DNA from: Anaerolineales bacterium UBA2200
Lineage (GTDB): Bacteria; Chloroflexota; Anaerolineae; UBA2200
Direction of reading: 5' to 3'
Length of the DNA: 29,970 nucleotides
Assembly (NCBI GenBank): GCA_002327925.1
Contig: DCVA01000031.1
Coordinates: 599-30,568 of the forward strand
In this document: positions 16,209 to 24,030 of the stretch, in pieces
Layout: the number at the start of each line of letters is the position of its first letter
Numbering within the stretch: position 1 is the stretch's first letter
Translations under genes and position numbers: made by a program
Notes under the pieces: model-generated
What the model was told of the DNA's origin: nothing
Seen by the model: the letters and a program-made list of their open reading frames with translations, nothing else
The model's database searches: none

Positions 16209-16252
16209 CCTTCGGTCGATCTCCATCGCCTCCGTGCCCGTTCGCCTCCGAC

Positions 16253-17092
16253 ATGAAGCGCTTTGTGCTGTTGCTGGCAATGGCGGTGGTTGCCCTGGTG
16301 AAGCTTGGGCCTGACTGGAATCTGCAGCGGGTTGCCGGGCAGACCATTCCCTGGCCGACGTTCACTCGCACCGCCACAATGGTCGGAGCGCTGACGGCTA
16401 CACCCACGTGGACACAACGCCCAACCTGGACTCGAGTGCCGACGCCGACTTTCGTGCCCACGGCTCCGCCTTCATCTCCACAGCCGTCGGCAACGGCAGA
16501 CTCCCAGGCCGCAACCATGGAGCCGCATCCGTCAGACACGGTGGCACCGCGGCAGACGCTGTCGCCGGCGGAAACCCCTACACCAGCCCTGAGTATCGGG
16601 ACGCCCGATCTGACCGAAACCATCTCGATGATCACGCCAGTACCAGGCACGACTCCGGAGCCCTCTGCTGTACCCATTGTCTTCGAAGTGATCGTACTTC
16701 CTCAGGTAGCGGGGCCGCTGGATCGAATCTCGTACATCGTACAGGTCGCCAACGTGGGCCACGTTGCTGTGGAGAGGATCGAGGTCGTCCTTCGGCTGCC
16801 GGACGACATTACCCTGCTGGAAGTGGACTGCGCGGCATGCAGTGCGGTTGATGCCAATGGAGAGATGCGTCTTATGATCGGGAGCCTCCAATCAGGACAG
16901 CAGTGCATCGTGACCGCAGCGGCCCGCGTGGTCGAGGATGCCTGGCCCGGGCAGACGCTGCGGGCGCTCTTGACCCTAACGGCCGATTCGCAGGACCCGC
17001 TCACGGCAAGCGTCGACCTCACTCTGCCTTGGGCTCCTCTGCCCGCAACCGGGGCTACGCGCTCGTCTGATGCATTTGACCTCAGTCCGTAG
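16253..17092 (+). CDS. Secreted Pro/Thr-rich DUF11-like protein ending in LPATG
   Basis: A 279-residue exported protein with a signal peptide (about 1-31), a Pro/Thr/Ala-rich stalk (about 32-150) and one DUF11-like beta domain (about 155-260, FEVIVLPQVAGPLDRISYIVQVANVG). The C-terminus reads LPATGATRSSDAFDLSP and stops. LPATG fits the LPxTG sortase motif, but the hydrophobic stretch and basic tail that normally follow are missing, and I find none in the other two frames. It may be a degenerate or atypical substrate, or a chance match. The ATG 16253 opens the signal peptide directly; an in-frame ATG-free extension back to 16193 overlaps the previous gene and is unlikely. The gene precedes the DUF4012 gene by 21 nt. 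Confidence 0.78.
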   Translation: MKRFVLLLAMAVVALVKLGPDWNLQRVAGQTIPWPTFTRTATMVGALTATPTWTQRPTWTRVPTPTFVPTAPPSSPQPSATADSQAATMEPHPSDTVAPRQTLSPAETPTPALSIGTPDLTETISMITPVPGTTPEPSAVPIVFEVIVLPQVAGPLDRISYIVQVANVGHVAVERIEVVLRLPDDITLLEVDCAACSAVDANGEMRLMIGSLQSGQQCIVTAAARVVEDAWPGQTLRALLTLTADSQDPLTASVDLTLPWAPLPATGATRSSDAFDLSP

Positions 17093-17113
17093 GTCCGTCG
17101 GAAGCCAGGGACG

Positions 17114-19174
17114 TTGGACACTCTAGCGAAATCATCCCCACGACCTAGGTACTCTGCGACTGCCTGGGCACTTACCCTGCTCGCGGCGGTGCTGGTAGGC
17201 GTGGTCGCGTACAAGGCGGCCCGGATCGTTCCGCGCGCCGCTGCCCTCTACTCGCGAGCACGCGAGCTCAAGCCGCTTGTCACAGATCCGGCCGCGCTGC
17301 TGCATCCCGATCGTCTCCCCTGGTTGCGAGAGCGTCTCGGCGCCACGCGGGACGACATGCAGGCCATACGAGACGAGGTCGGATTCTTGTTTCCCCTCGT
17401 CGAGCGTCTTGACTGGATTCCTGGTGTCGGGCCCGATTTGGCTGCGGCACCGGCCCTGCTGGATGTGGGCATTGCCCTGTGCGATGTGGGATGGTGGAGC
17501 CTGCTGGGCGTGGAACCTGTGTGGGCTGCGATCCACCGAGCTGACGGCAAGGATGGACCAGGTTCTCTGGAGCTGGCGACACCCGTTCTGGCATCTGTCG
17601 AACCCAGGTTCGAGGCTGCCTCTGCGATCCTGGGTGGGGCAAGGTCGGCACTGAATCGCCTGCAGCGAATCGAGCACTCGCCACGCCTCGCTCCGTATGT
17701 CGCGCAACTGAATGCCTACTGGCCAGTGCTTGAAGGGGGCCTTCTCCTGGCGCAGGATTTGCCAGAAATGCTCGGGCATGACAAGCCAGTGAGTTATCTG
17801 TTGATTGCGCAGAACAATCAGGAGCTCCGCCCGACGGGAGGCTTCATCAGCGGGGCCGGTCTGCTGAAGATCAGTGCGGGTAGGATCATCAGCAGCACAT
17901 TCCAGGACAGCTATGCCGTGGACGCCCTTTGCGACTTTGGTGTGTTTCCGGCTGCGCCTCGCCCGCTGCGCGAGTACATCTGGGCGCCGGCCCTGATGTT
18001 CCGCGATGCGAACTGGTCTCCGGACCTGTCCGCTTCGGGTGCCACTTTGAGTAGTCTGTACCGCAGATGTCAGGGTGAGGGTGTCGATGGGATCGTGACC
18101 CTGGATATTGACGCGGTCACTGCACTACTGTGGGCGATGGGGCCATTGCAGCCAGAAGGATACCCAACACCCGTGAGCGGTGCCACGCTGATAGAGTACA
18201 TGAACGAGTACTGGACCAACCCCCTGCGTACTGTAGACATAACGGATCAACAGAAAGGGGAATGGTGGCTGCACCGCAAGGACTTTATGGCGGACCTGTT
18301 GAAGGCGGCGCTGGGCAGACTCACCGGTGAGCCCGCCTCTCTGGAACTGGTCCCTCTGGGCAAGGCCGTGCTGGGAGCGCTGCAAGAGCGGCACATCCAG
18401 GTGGCGATGAGTGGTGCGGCGCTTGGGCGTGGTTGGCTGGCAAGCGCCTGGAACGGCGGACTGCGCACCTTCGCCGGGGATTACCTGATGGTGGTAGATG
18501 CCAATGTGGGTTTTCGCAAGGTGAACTCACTTGTGCAGCAGTCGCTCGACTACAGAGTGGACGTGAGCAATATGGAGTCTCCAAGGGCCACGCTGACTCT
18601 GCGCTATGCCCACCGTGGCACCGGACTGGTGGAGTGCGTGGCTGGCTCGCGCTATGACGACTCCTACAACGATCTGGTATCCGGCTGCCTGTGGGACTAT
18701 GTTCGGGTGTACGCACCGGCAGGGTCGCGGCTCGTTCATGTTTCGGGGGCGGACTCGGAGACGGTTGTCTCCGCTGAGTCAGGCAAGGCCGTCTTTGGCT
18801 GTCTCTGGGTGATTGCCCCTGGACAGACGCGTGAGCTGGTTTTTGAGTACGAACTGCCTCCTTTGAGCCAACTGATTCCCGGCCAGGCGACCGGACCGTA
18901 TCGACTGTTGGTGCAGAAGCAGCCTGGGACGGCATCTGTCCCGCTGACGGTACAGGTGCTCAGCGACGGCTGGAAGTTCAGGCCTTCGCGATCTACGCGC
19001 GTGAGCTTCTATGGAAATGACCAGGTTGACGCGTCTCTCGCGTCCGATGTAGTCCTGATGTGGGCAGATGGGGGAGCGGCCGCTCGCCGCGCCAATCTTG
19101 CCACGGTCTTGGTGCTTGGGGTTGGAGTGGCTCTGGTGGTGATCGGATGCGTTCTGCGCAGATCCGTCGGCTAG
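17114..19174 (+). CDS. DUF4012 membrane-anchored protein
   Basis: A 686-residue protein with one N-terminal membrane helix (about 16-38), a helical region to about 200, and a large extracytoplasmic DUF4012 domain with the hallmark LLIAQNNQELRPTGGFISG. A last hydrophobic helix (about 662-682) may re-anchor the C-terminus. DUF4012 proteins are widespread in Chloroflexota and Actinobacteria and often occur in exopolysaccharide gene clusters; the biochemical role is not established. Full length suggests an intact gene. The start is TTG at 17114 with AGGG just upstream, the only start that keeps the first helix with its charged N-terminus. The 3' end overlaps the next gene by 28 nt, indicating tight coupling. 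Confidence 0.87.
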   Translation: MDTLAKSSPRPRYSATAWALTLLAAVLVGVVAYKAARIVPRAAALYSRARELKPLVTDPAALLHPDRLPWLRERLGATRDDMQAIRDEVGFLFPLVERLDWIPGVGPDLAAAPALLDVGIALCDVGWWSLLGVEPVWAAIHRADGKDGPGSLELATPVLASVEPRFEAASAILGGARSALNRLQRIEHSPRLAPYVAQLNAYWPVLEGGLLLAQDLPEMLGHDKPVSYLLIAQNNQELRPTGGFISGAGLLKISAGRIISSTFQDSYAVDALCDFGVFPAAPRPLREYIWAPALMFRDANWSPDLSASGATLSSLYRRCQGEGVDGIVTLDIDAVTALLWAMGPLQPEGYPTPVSGATLIEYMNEYWTNPLRTVDITDQQKGEWWLHRKDFMADLLKAALGRLTGEPASLELVPLGKAVLGALQERHIQVAMSGAALGRGWLASAWNGGLRTFAGDYLMVVDANVGFRKVNSLVQQSLDYRVDVSNMESPRATLTLRYAHRGTGLVECVAGSRYDDSYNDLVSGCLWDYVRVYAPAGSRLVHVSGADSETVVSAESGKAVFGCLWVIAPGQTRELVFEYELPPLSQLIPGQATGPYRLLVQKQPGTASVPLTVQVLSDGWKFRPSRSTRVSFYGNDQVDASLASDVVLMWADGGAAARRANLATVLVLGVGVALVVIGCVLRRSVG

Positions 19175-20688
19175 CGCCCTGGCTCGGAGCAGTGCTGGTC
19201 TTGGCACTGACCCTGGCTGTGTACTGGCGAACGGCGGCGCCGACGATCACTTTTAGAAATGACGGCACTGATAGCGGAGACCTGGTGACCGCGGCGATCA
19301 ATCTGGGTGTACCTCACCCGACTGGCTACCCACTCTACACCATGATCGCGCACCTCGCGACACGCTTACCTGGCGATCCGGCGGGCAACGTTAGTCGGTT
19401 TTCCGGCCTGTGCGCGGCTCTTGCTGTGGCAACGGTCTTTCTCACCGCCTACGGCTGGATTCTGCGCCATGAACCGGATGCAAGCTCGGCAGTGGCGCTG
19501 GTGTGCGCGGCGTCGGCGGGAGGGGTTTTTGCTTCTGGCCAGTTGCTGTGGTCGCAGGCAACGATTGCCGAGGTCTATGCGCTCAGTGCCCTCCTGGTGG
19601 CCGCGTCGTTCATCGTCCTGTCGGTGGACATGGGCAGGGCTCGCCCTTACCTGCTGGCGTTGCTGCTTGGCCTGAACCTGGCGCATCACGTCACCGCCAT
19701 CTGGCTGTTACCGTCGCTCTGGCCGTACTTTCAAACCATCCGGCGGTGGATAACGCCGGAACGCCTGTTGCGGCTGTTGCTTTGCCTTGCTCCCGGCTTG
19801 CTGCTCTATGTCTACATACCCGTCCGGGCGGTCGCCCAGGCTGTTCCGAATTGGGGACAGGCCAGCGACCTGGCAGGATTCCGGTGGCTGGTCACTGGGG
19901 AGGCTTATCGGGGCTGGGTTGGCTCGCTGTCGGGCCAGCAGTGGCCTCAGCGCATTGCTGCCTGGTCCGAAATCTGGGTGCGTGACCTGGGTGTGATCGG
20001 GCTGGCGCTGGTCCTTTTGGGTGTGTGGAGCGGGTTTGAGCGCGACCGTCGTTTCACTCTGCTTGGACTGACCTACGCGCTGCTGACAAGCCTTTACGCC
20101 ATGGCCTATGGAACGCCTGATTCGTACGTCTACCTGGTGCCGGTGGCAGGGCTGATGGCGATGGGCATGGCAGCGGGAGCCTATTCGTTGCTTTCCGAAG
20201 GGCTGGGCATGTTCCATTCTGTTGGCTCACGCCGATTGGCCTGCGCTATCCTGTGCCTGGCTTTGCTGGCTATGCCAGCCTATTCGCTGCTCGACAACTA
20301 CCGATCGATGGACCTGAGCCTTGATCGCGAAGCTTACGAATACGGTTCGACCATGTTGCAGGCTGCCGCGGGCGGGGCGGTGCTGATATCGCGGGGCGAC
20401 ATGGAGACGTTTCCTCTGTGGTATCTTCGCTATGGTCTGCACCAGCGAGAGGATGTGATCGTGGTGGACCGCTGGTTGCTGGCGTTGGAGTGGTACCGCA
20501 CGCAGGTCGCGCAGCTGGCACCTGGCCTGGCTTCCCTCCCGCAAACCGGCGACCATACTGCAGCTGCTGCTCTGCTGGTGTCGGTCCTTGGCGCGCAGCG
20601 CCCGGTTCAGCTGACCTACAGAGACGAGGACCTGCTTGGAAGCGGCACCTGGTCGCACGATGGATTGCTGTACACCCTTCTTCCCTAG
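19147..20688 (+). CDS. DUF2723 multi-spanning membrane protein (putative glycosyltransferase)
   Basis: A 513-residue polytopic membrane protein. The signature FRNDGTDSGDLVTAAINLGVPHPTGYPLYTMI (residues about 36-67) is that of DUF2723, a family that includes the eukaryotic protein O-mannosyltransferase TMEM260 and is thought to have a GT-C fold. The acidic residues in the first loop (DSGD) fit the GT-C catalytic site. Around ten hydrophobic helices follow, then a soluble C-terminal part (about 400-513). The likely job is to transfer a lipid-linked sugar to a protein or polymer outside the membrane, but neither donor nor acceptor is known. ATG 19147 lies within the end of the DUF4012 gene. Adjacent secreted Pro/Thr-rich proteins are plausible acceptors. 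Confidence 0.85.
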   Translation: MRSAQIRRLAPWLGAVLVLALTLAVYWRTAAPTITFRNDGTDSGDLVTAAINLGVPHPTGYPLYTMIAHLATRLPGDPAGNVSRFSGLCAALAVATVFLTAYGWILRHEPDASSAVALVCAASAGGVFASGQLLWSQATIAEVYALSALLVAASFIVLSVDMGRARPYLLALLLGLNLAHHVTAIWLLPSLWPYFQTIRRWITPERLLRLLLCLAPGLLLYVYIPVRAVAQAVPNWGQASDLAGFRWLVTGEAYRGWVGSLSGQQWPQRIAAWSEIWVRDLGVIGLALVLLGVWSGFERDRRFTLLGLTYALLTSLYAMAYGTPDSYVYLVPVAGLMAMGMAAGAYSLLSEGLGMFHSVGSRRLACAILCLALLAMPAYSLLDNYRSMDLSLDREAYEYGSTMLQAAAGGAVLISRGDMETFPLWYLRYGLHQREDVIVVDRWLLALEWYRTQVAQLAPGLASLPQTGDHTAAAALLVSVLGAQRPVQLTYRDEDLLGSGTWSHDGLLYTLLP

Positions 20689-20706
20689 ACCGTCGCCAGA
20701 GGAACG

Positions 20707-21696
20707 ATGCTGATGCCGAACTCGATTGTCATCCCGGTTCGAAATGAGCAAGCTCACCTCCGGCGGTGCCTTCGGGCACTGGAGCCTCAGCTTGGGCGAG
20801 ACGAACTGATTGTCGTGGATGATGCTTCCAGCGATGGCTCCGGAGACGTGGCGCGCGAGTTCGGTGCGCTGGTCATCACCTTGCCTGAGCGCCAAGGCGC
20901 TGCAGCAGCGCGTAATGCCGGTTCAGCGAGGGCCCTGGGCGAGATCCTGCTCTTTACCGATGCGGACTGTGAGCCCGCCCATGATTGGTGCCGGGAAATG
21001 GCCCGCGCGCTGGAATCGCCGACTGTTGCCGCGGCCTACGGCGTGTATCGCACCCGTCAGGAGGGATGGGTGGCGCGCCTGGCGCAGCTAGAGTTTGAAG
21101 AGCGCTATGCGCGATTGTCCGGTCGGGAGACCATTGACTTCTTTGCCACTCACAGTGCCGCGGTGCGGCGCTGGGTCTTCCGACAGGCAGGCGGCTTCCG
21201 TGCTGACCTCCGCGGCAATGAGGATGTCGAACTTGCGTTCCGGCTGTCAGCTCGCGGCGATCGGCTGGTCTTTGAGCCTCGTGCAGTCGTGTACCACGAG
21301 CATCCGACGACGTTGTTCGGCTACTTTCGGGTCAAGTTCTCTCGCGGCTTCTGGAGGACGGTCGCCTACGCCGCCCATCCCGGCAAAGCCGTGACCGATG
21401 CGTACACGCCTTTCGGTCTCAAGCTCCAGGTAGCGCTCATGGCGCTGAGCTTCCTACTCCTGCCGCTCGTGCGGGTGCACCAGGCCTTCATGGTTGCGTT
21501 TGGGTTGGTGGTGGTGGCGTGGATAGCGGCGGGGATCCCCTTCGCCTGCTTCGTTGCACGGAGGAATGTGGGGCTGGCCATTCCGGCGCTTGGCTTTGCC
21601 TGGTTGCGGTCGGCTGCGCTCGCGGCCGGAGTGGCGGTCGGATCGGTGAGGGTGGTTTTGAGGGGGCAAAGAAAGAGCGAAGAATCTCGGAGCTAA
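20707..21696 (+). CDS. Family 2 glycosyltransferase with C-terminal membrane helices
   Basis: A 329-residue GT-A enzyme. It opens with the family 2 strand IVIPVRNEQAHLRRCL, has VVDDASSDGS for nucleotide-sugar binding, the metal-binding DXD as FTDADCEP, and the acceptor-side motif RGNEDVELAFRL in place of the ED motif. Two or three hydrophobic helices at about 237-262 and 265-312 anchor it to the membrane. It should transfer a sugar from a nucleotide donor to a lipid- or polymer-linked acceptor on the cytoplasmic side. ATG 20707 has AGAGGA 4 nt upstream; ATG 20713 is an alternative. It is the last gene of the operon, followed by the terminator at 21718-21765. Confidence 0.93.
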   Translation: MLMPNSIVIPVRNEQAHLRRCLRALEPQLGRDELIVVDDASSDGSGDVAREFGALVITLPERQGAAAARNAGSARALGEILLFTDADCEPAHDWCREMARALESPTVAAAYGVYRTRQEGWVARLAQLEFEERYARLSGRETIDFFATHSAAVRRWVFRQAGGFRADLRGNEDVELAFRLSARGDRLVFEPRAVVYHEHPTTLFGYFRVKFSRGFWRTVAYAAHPGKAVTDAYTPFGLKLQVALMALSFLLLPLVRVHQAFMVAFGLVVVAWIAAGIPFACFVARRNVGLAIPALGFAWLRSAALAAGVAVGSVRVVLRGQRKSEESRS

Positions 21697-21717
21697 GCCG
21701 GGTCAGGGTCGCCCTTT

Positions 21718-21765
21718 GCGTGCCGCTTCACCTCGTCGAGAGGGGGGCGGCACGCTTCCTTTTTC
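21718..21765 (+). terminator. Intrinsic terminator ending the surface operon
   Basis: GCGTGCCGC (21718-21726) pairs with GCGGCACGC (21747-21755). Inner CCTC/GAGG pairing is also possible. TTCCTTTTTT follows directly. This is a standard rho-independent terminator 22 nt after the glycosyltransferase stop. Confidence 0.88.
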
Positions 21766-21770
21766 AGGCG

Positions 21771-22025
21771 CTAGCCCTCGAAAAAGCCCCGCTTGCGCCG
21801 TGGGCTGCGCATTTTGAGCGACCGCTCCTGCCGCACAGCCTCGGCGTGGCTCGGCAGGGGCCTGCTGGCAACCAGGCGGACCGGCAGACGCGTGCGCGTG
21901 TAGCGGGCACCGTGGCCGGAGTTGTGGCAGCGTACTCGCCGCTCCGTGTCCACTGTGATGCCCGTGTACAGGGTGCCGTCCGCGCACTCGAGCAGGTAGA
22001 TGTACCAGATACGATCGGCGGTCAT
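21771..22025 (-). CDS. GIY-YIG domain protein (UPF0213/YhbQ family)
   Basis: An 84-residue single-domain GIY-YIG protein. The two half-motifs are WYIYLLECADGTLYTGIT (YIY and YTG, residues 8-20), followed by the conserved Arg in VDTERRVRCHNSG, ARYTRT and a Glu at RQERSLK. This matches the UPF0213 group (E. coli YhbQ), small putative nucleases linked to DNA damage tolerance, with unclear physiological substrates. The TATAAT box at 22039-22034 predicts transcription from about 22027, only two bases before the ATG, so the mRNA appears leaderless; no ribosome-binding site is present. It is transcribed towards, and ends just before, the operon terminator of the opposite strand. Confidence 0.9.
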   Translation of the reverse strand: MTADRIWYIYLLECADGTLYTGITVDTERRVRCHNSGHGARYTRTRLPVRLVASRPLPSHAEAVRQERSLKMRSPRRKRGFFEG

Positions 22026-22033
22026 TAGGGAGC

Positions 22034-22062
22034 ATTATAGCGTTCCCTACACGAGAGCGCAA
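22034..22062 (-). promoter_or_regulatory. Promoter of the GIY-YIG gene (leaderless)
   Basis: On the minus strand TTGCGC (22062-22057), a 17-nt spacer and a perfect TATAAT (22039-22034) precede the ATG at 22025. The predicted start at about 22027 leaves essentially no 5' untranslated region. Confidence 0.75.
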
Positions 22063-22168
22063 GATGTATTCGCTGGCAGGATGAGTCTGGACAGCTTCGG
22101 AACTCCGCGGGCCGTAAGGCGGACCTGACTGCCCGACCTGCTGGCACGCAACGACTGGCTGGTTTGCG

Positions 22169-22219
22169 GCACAAGACCCTCCCTCCAGCGTGCGGTCCGC
22201 GGGAGGGAGGGTCTTGTGC
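22169..22219. repeat. 18-bp perfect inverted repeat in the GIY-YIG/kinase intergenic region
   Basis: GCACAAGACCCTCCCTCC (22169-22186) and its exact complement (22202-22219) flank a 15-nt GC-rich loop. It lies between two divergent promoters (22034-22062 and 22279-22307) and is not downstream of any recognised gene on either strand. No clear T-tract follows on either strand. The rest of 22063-22278 shows no convincing gene. Confidence 0.7.
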
Positions 22220-22278
22220 ATTTGGCCGACAGAAGCGTGGCCGCAAGATGCCGGAGCAGTCAGGGGAACGGAAACAGC

Positions 22279-22307
22279 TTGACTGGCTGGCTACCCTGAT
22301 GTAGACT
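22279..22307 (+). promoter_or_regulatory. Probable promoter of the hybrid kinase-like gene
   Basis: TTGACT (22279-22284) and TAGACT (22302-22307) are separated by 17 nt, 70 nt before the ATG at 22378. The -35 is near consensus and the -10 is moderate. Confidence 0.45.
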
Positions 22308-22377
22308 TGTTGGTTGTAGTAAGGTTGCCTACAAGTTGCATAAGGGTGAACACGGCCCCGGAGGGGAGCGTTGTGTG

Positions 22378-24030
22378 ATGGAGGACGAGTTGGCCGGCGA
22401 GAGCAGTACTCAGGCCCGCAGCAGCCAGGTTTCGATGCTGCGGGGCAATCTGGAACGGCGGATCTTCAACGGCTGCCCAATGGCGCTGTTGACCGAGGAC
22501 TGCCGGGGCCGGATCATCGGGCTCAACGCCGCCGGGGAGAGATTGCTGGGCTACTCGGAAGGCGAGCTGGCAGGGCAGGGGTGGGCACTGATCACAGCTC
22601 ACGGATCCCTGCCCCGTGCCTGGCAGGACGCAGCCCAGAACGGTGGCGGTCGGGCGTTCGAGACCACACTGGTCGGCAAAACGGGACGTCGCATCGACGT
22701 GAGTGTGGGTGCGGCTCCTTGGTTCGAGAAGGGACAGTTTGGTGGTGTGGTGTCGGTTCTCGTACCGCGGTCGACAGAGGCGGGCAAGTGGGCCGAGGTG
22801 CTGGCCTCGCAGCTTGCGGAGAGTCTGCACCTGGCCCGGCTAGTACAGGACGCACGCTCGAGCGCGCGTCGGACTGTCGCAGCGCCCGAGGAGTTGCAGC
22901 GTGAGCAAAGGCGCGAGTGTTTTGGCCGGCTGGCCGATGGCGTGGCTCACGACATGAACAACGTCCTGTCCGTCGTTCAGGGTCATGCTGCCCTGGCCGC
23001 TTTGGATCTGCCCCCAGAACACCCGGCGATGACGGACCTGCAGGCTATTCAGGAGGGGTGTCGCAGAGCCACTGCCCTGACGCGGAGGCTTGCGACCCTT
23101 GGTCAGAAAACGGCCCGAGGCTGTGCGTCTGTGAACCTCGATGAATGCCTGCCCCGGCTGCTGCGGACGCTCGGTCTGGAGCTGATGGCGCAGACGGAGT
23201 TGGTGCTGAACCTCGAGGCGGGATTGGGACGCGTGGCAGTCGATAGCGAGGGTCTGGAGCAGGTTCTGCAGTGTCTGGCCAGGAGCGCGGTCAGGGCCAT
23301 TCCGGGGGGAGGCACGCTGCGCGTCGTAGCGCGGCGTCAGCAGCCGGGCTTGGCCGGAGCCGGGGGCATGAATACTCTTGCTGGCAACGGCGTGTGTCTG
23401 AGCCTGACTCATTCGGGAATCGTATGCGATGGAGAGGCGCTGTTTCAACTGCTGGAACCGTATGGGAAGGAGTGGCCGGGCTCCGGCGGTGGGTTGGACC
23501 TGGCGGTTGCGGAGGCCATCGTTCGACAGCACGGGGGGCGCATCGACGTGGAGAGCGAAGCGGAGCGCGGCACGACGTTCCACATCTGGTTGCCAGAGGC
23601 TCATCCGTCGCCAACGCGTTGCGAGACGGACGCCATGTCCGAGCGACTGGTGGGGGGGAAGGAGACGATTCTGCTGGCGGAGGACGATCCGGGCGTGCGG
23701 GAGTTTACCTCGACCCTGCTCCGGCGGCTTGGATACTCTGTGCTGGAAGCGGCGGACGGCCAGCAGGCACTGGATGTATTCACGGCACACAGGCAGAGCG
23801 TGCAATTGCTTGTGCTGGATACTCGCATGCCAGTGCTCTCCGGACCGTGTGCCCTGGCGACAATTCGTCAGCGGGGCGAGGCTGTGCCGGTCCTCTTCGT
23901 CACGGGGGACGAGGGAGGCCTCGATCCGGACTTGGTCACCGGACCTTTGACCGCGTTGATCGCCAAGCCGTTTGGCCTGCTGGAGCTGGACCGTTGCGTG
24001 CGTGACCTGCTGGAGCGCGCCGGTTCCTAG
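22378..24030 (+). CDS. Hybrid histidine kinase-like protein with degenerate ATP-binding domain and C-terminal receiver
   Basis: A 550-residue soluble protein: a PAS domain (about 28-132), a HisKA-type helical hairpin with His191 in VAHDMNNVLSVVQGH, an HATPase-like domain (about 255-407) and a receiver domain (about 430-548). The His and receiver residues (Asp436/437, Asp481 in LDTRMP, Thr509, Lys530) are intact. The ATP-binding boxes are not: the two N-box Asn are Cys299 and Ser303 (LQCLARSA), the G1 Asp is His345 (LTHSG) and G2 reads GGGLDLAV. Loss of the N-box Asn and G1 Asp normally abolishes ATP use, so this is probably a pseudokinase or a phosphatase/relay protein. ATG 22378 has GGAGGGGAG about 9 nt upstream. 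It converges on, and overlaps by 4 nt, the next response regulator, with which it may work. Confidence 0.88.
   Translation: MEDELAGESSTQARSSQVSMLRGNLERRIFNGCPMALLTEDCRGRIIGLNAAGERLLGYSEGELAGQGWALITAHGSLPRAWQDAAQNGGGRAFETTLVGKTGRRIDVSVGAAPWFEKGQFGGVVSVLVPRSTEAGKWAEVLASQLAESLHLARLVQDARSSARRTVAAPEELQREQRRECFGRLADGVAHDMNNVLSVVQGHAALAALDLPPEHPAMTDLQAIQEGCRRATALTRRLATLGQKTARGCASVNLDECLPRLLRTLGLELMAQTELVLNLEAGLGRVAVDSEGLEQVLQCLARSAVRAIPGGGTLRVVARRQQPGLAGAGGMNTLAGNGVCLSLTHSGIVCDGEALFQLLEPYGKEWPGSGGGLDLAVAEAIVRQHGGRIDVESEAERGTTFHIWLPEAHPSPTRCETDAMSERLVGGKETILLAEDDPGVREFTSTLLRRLGYSVLEAADGQQALDVFTAHRQSVQLLVLDTRMPVLSGPCALATIRQRGEAVPVLFVTGDEGGLDPDLVTGPLTALIAKPFGLLELDRCVRDLLERAGS

Noticed and set aside
22025..22246. 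Minus-strand 73-codon frame upstream of the GIY-YIG gene
   Set aside because: It runs through the GIY-YIG promoter and the 18-bp inverted repeat, and its composition is that of translated noncoding DNA.
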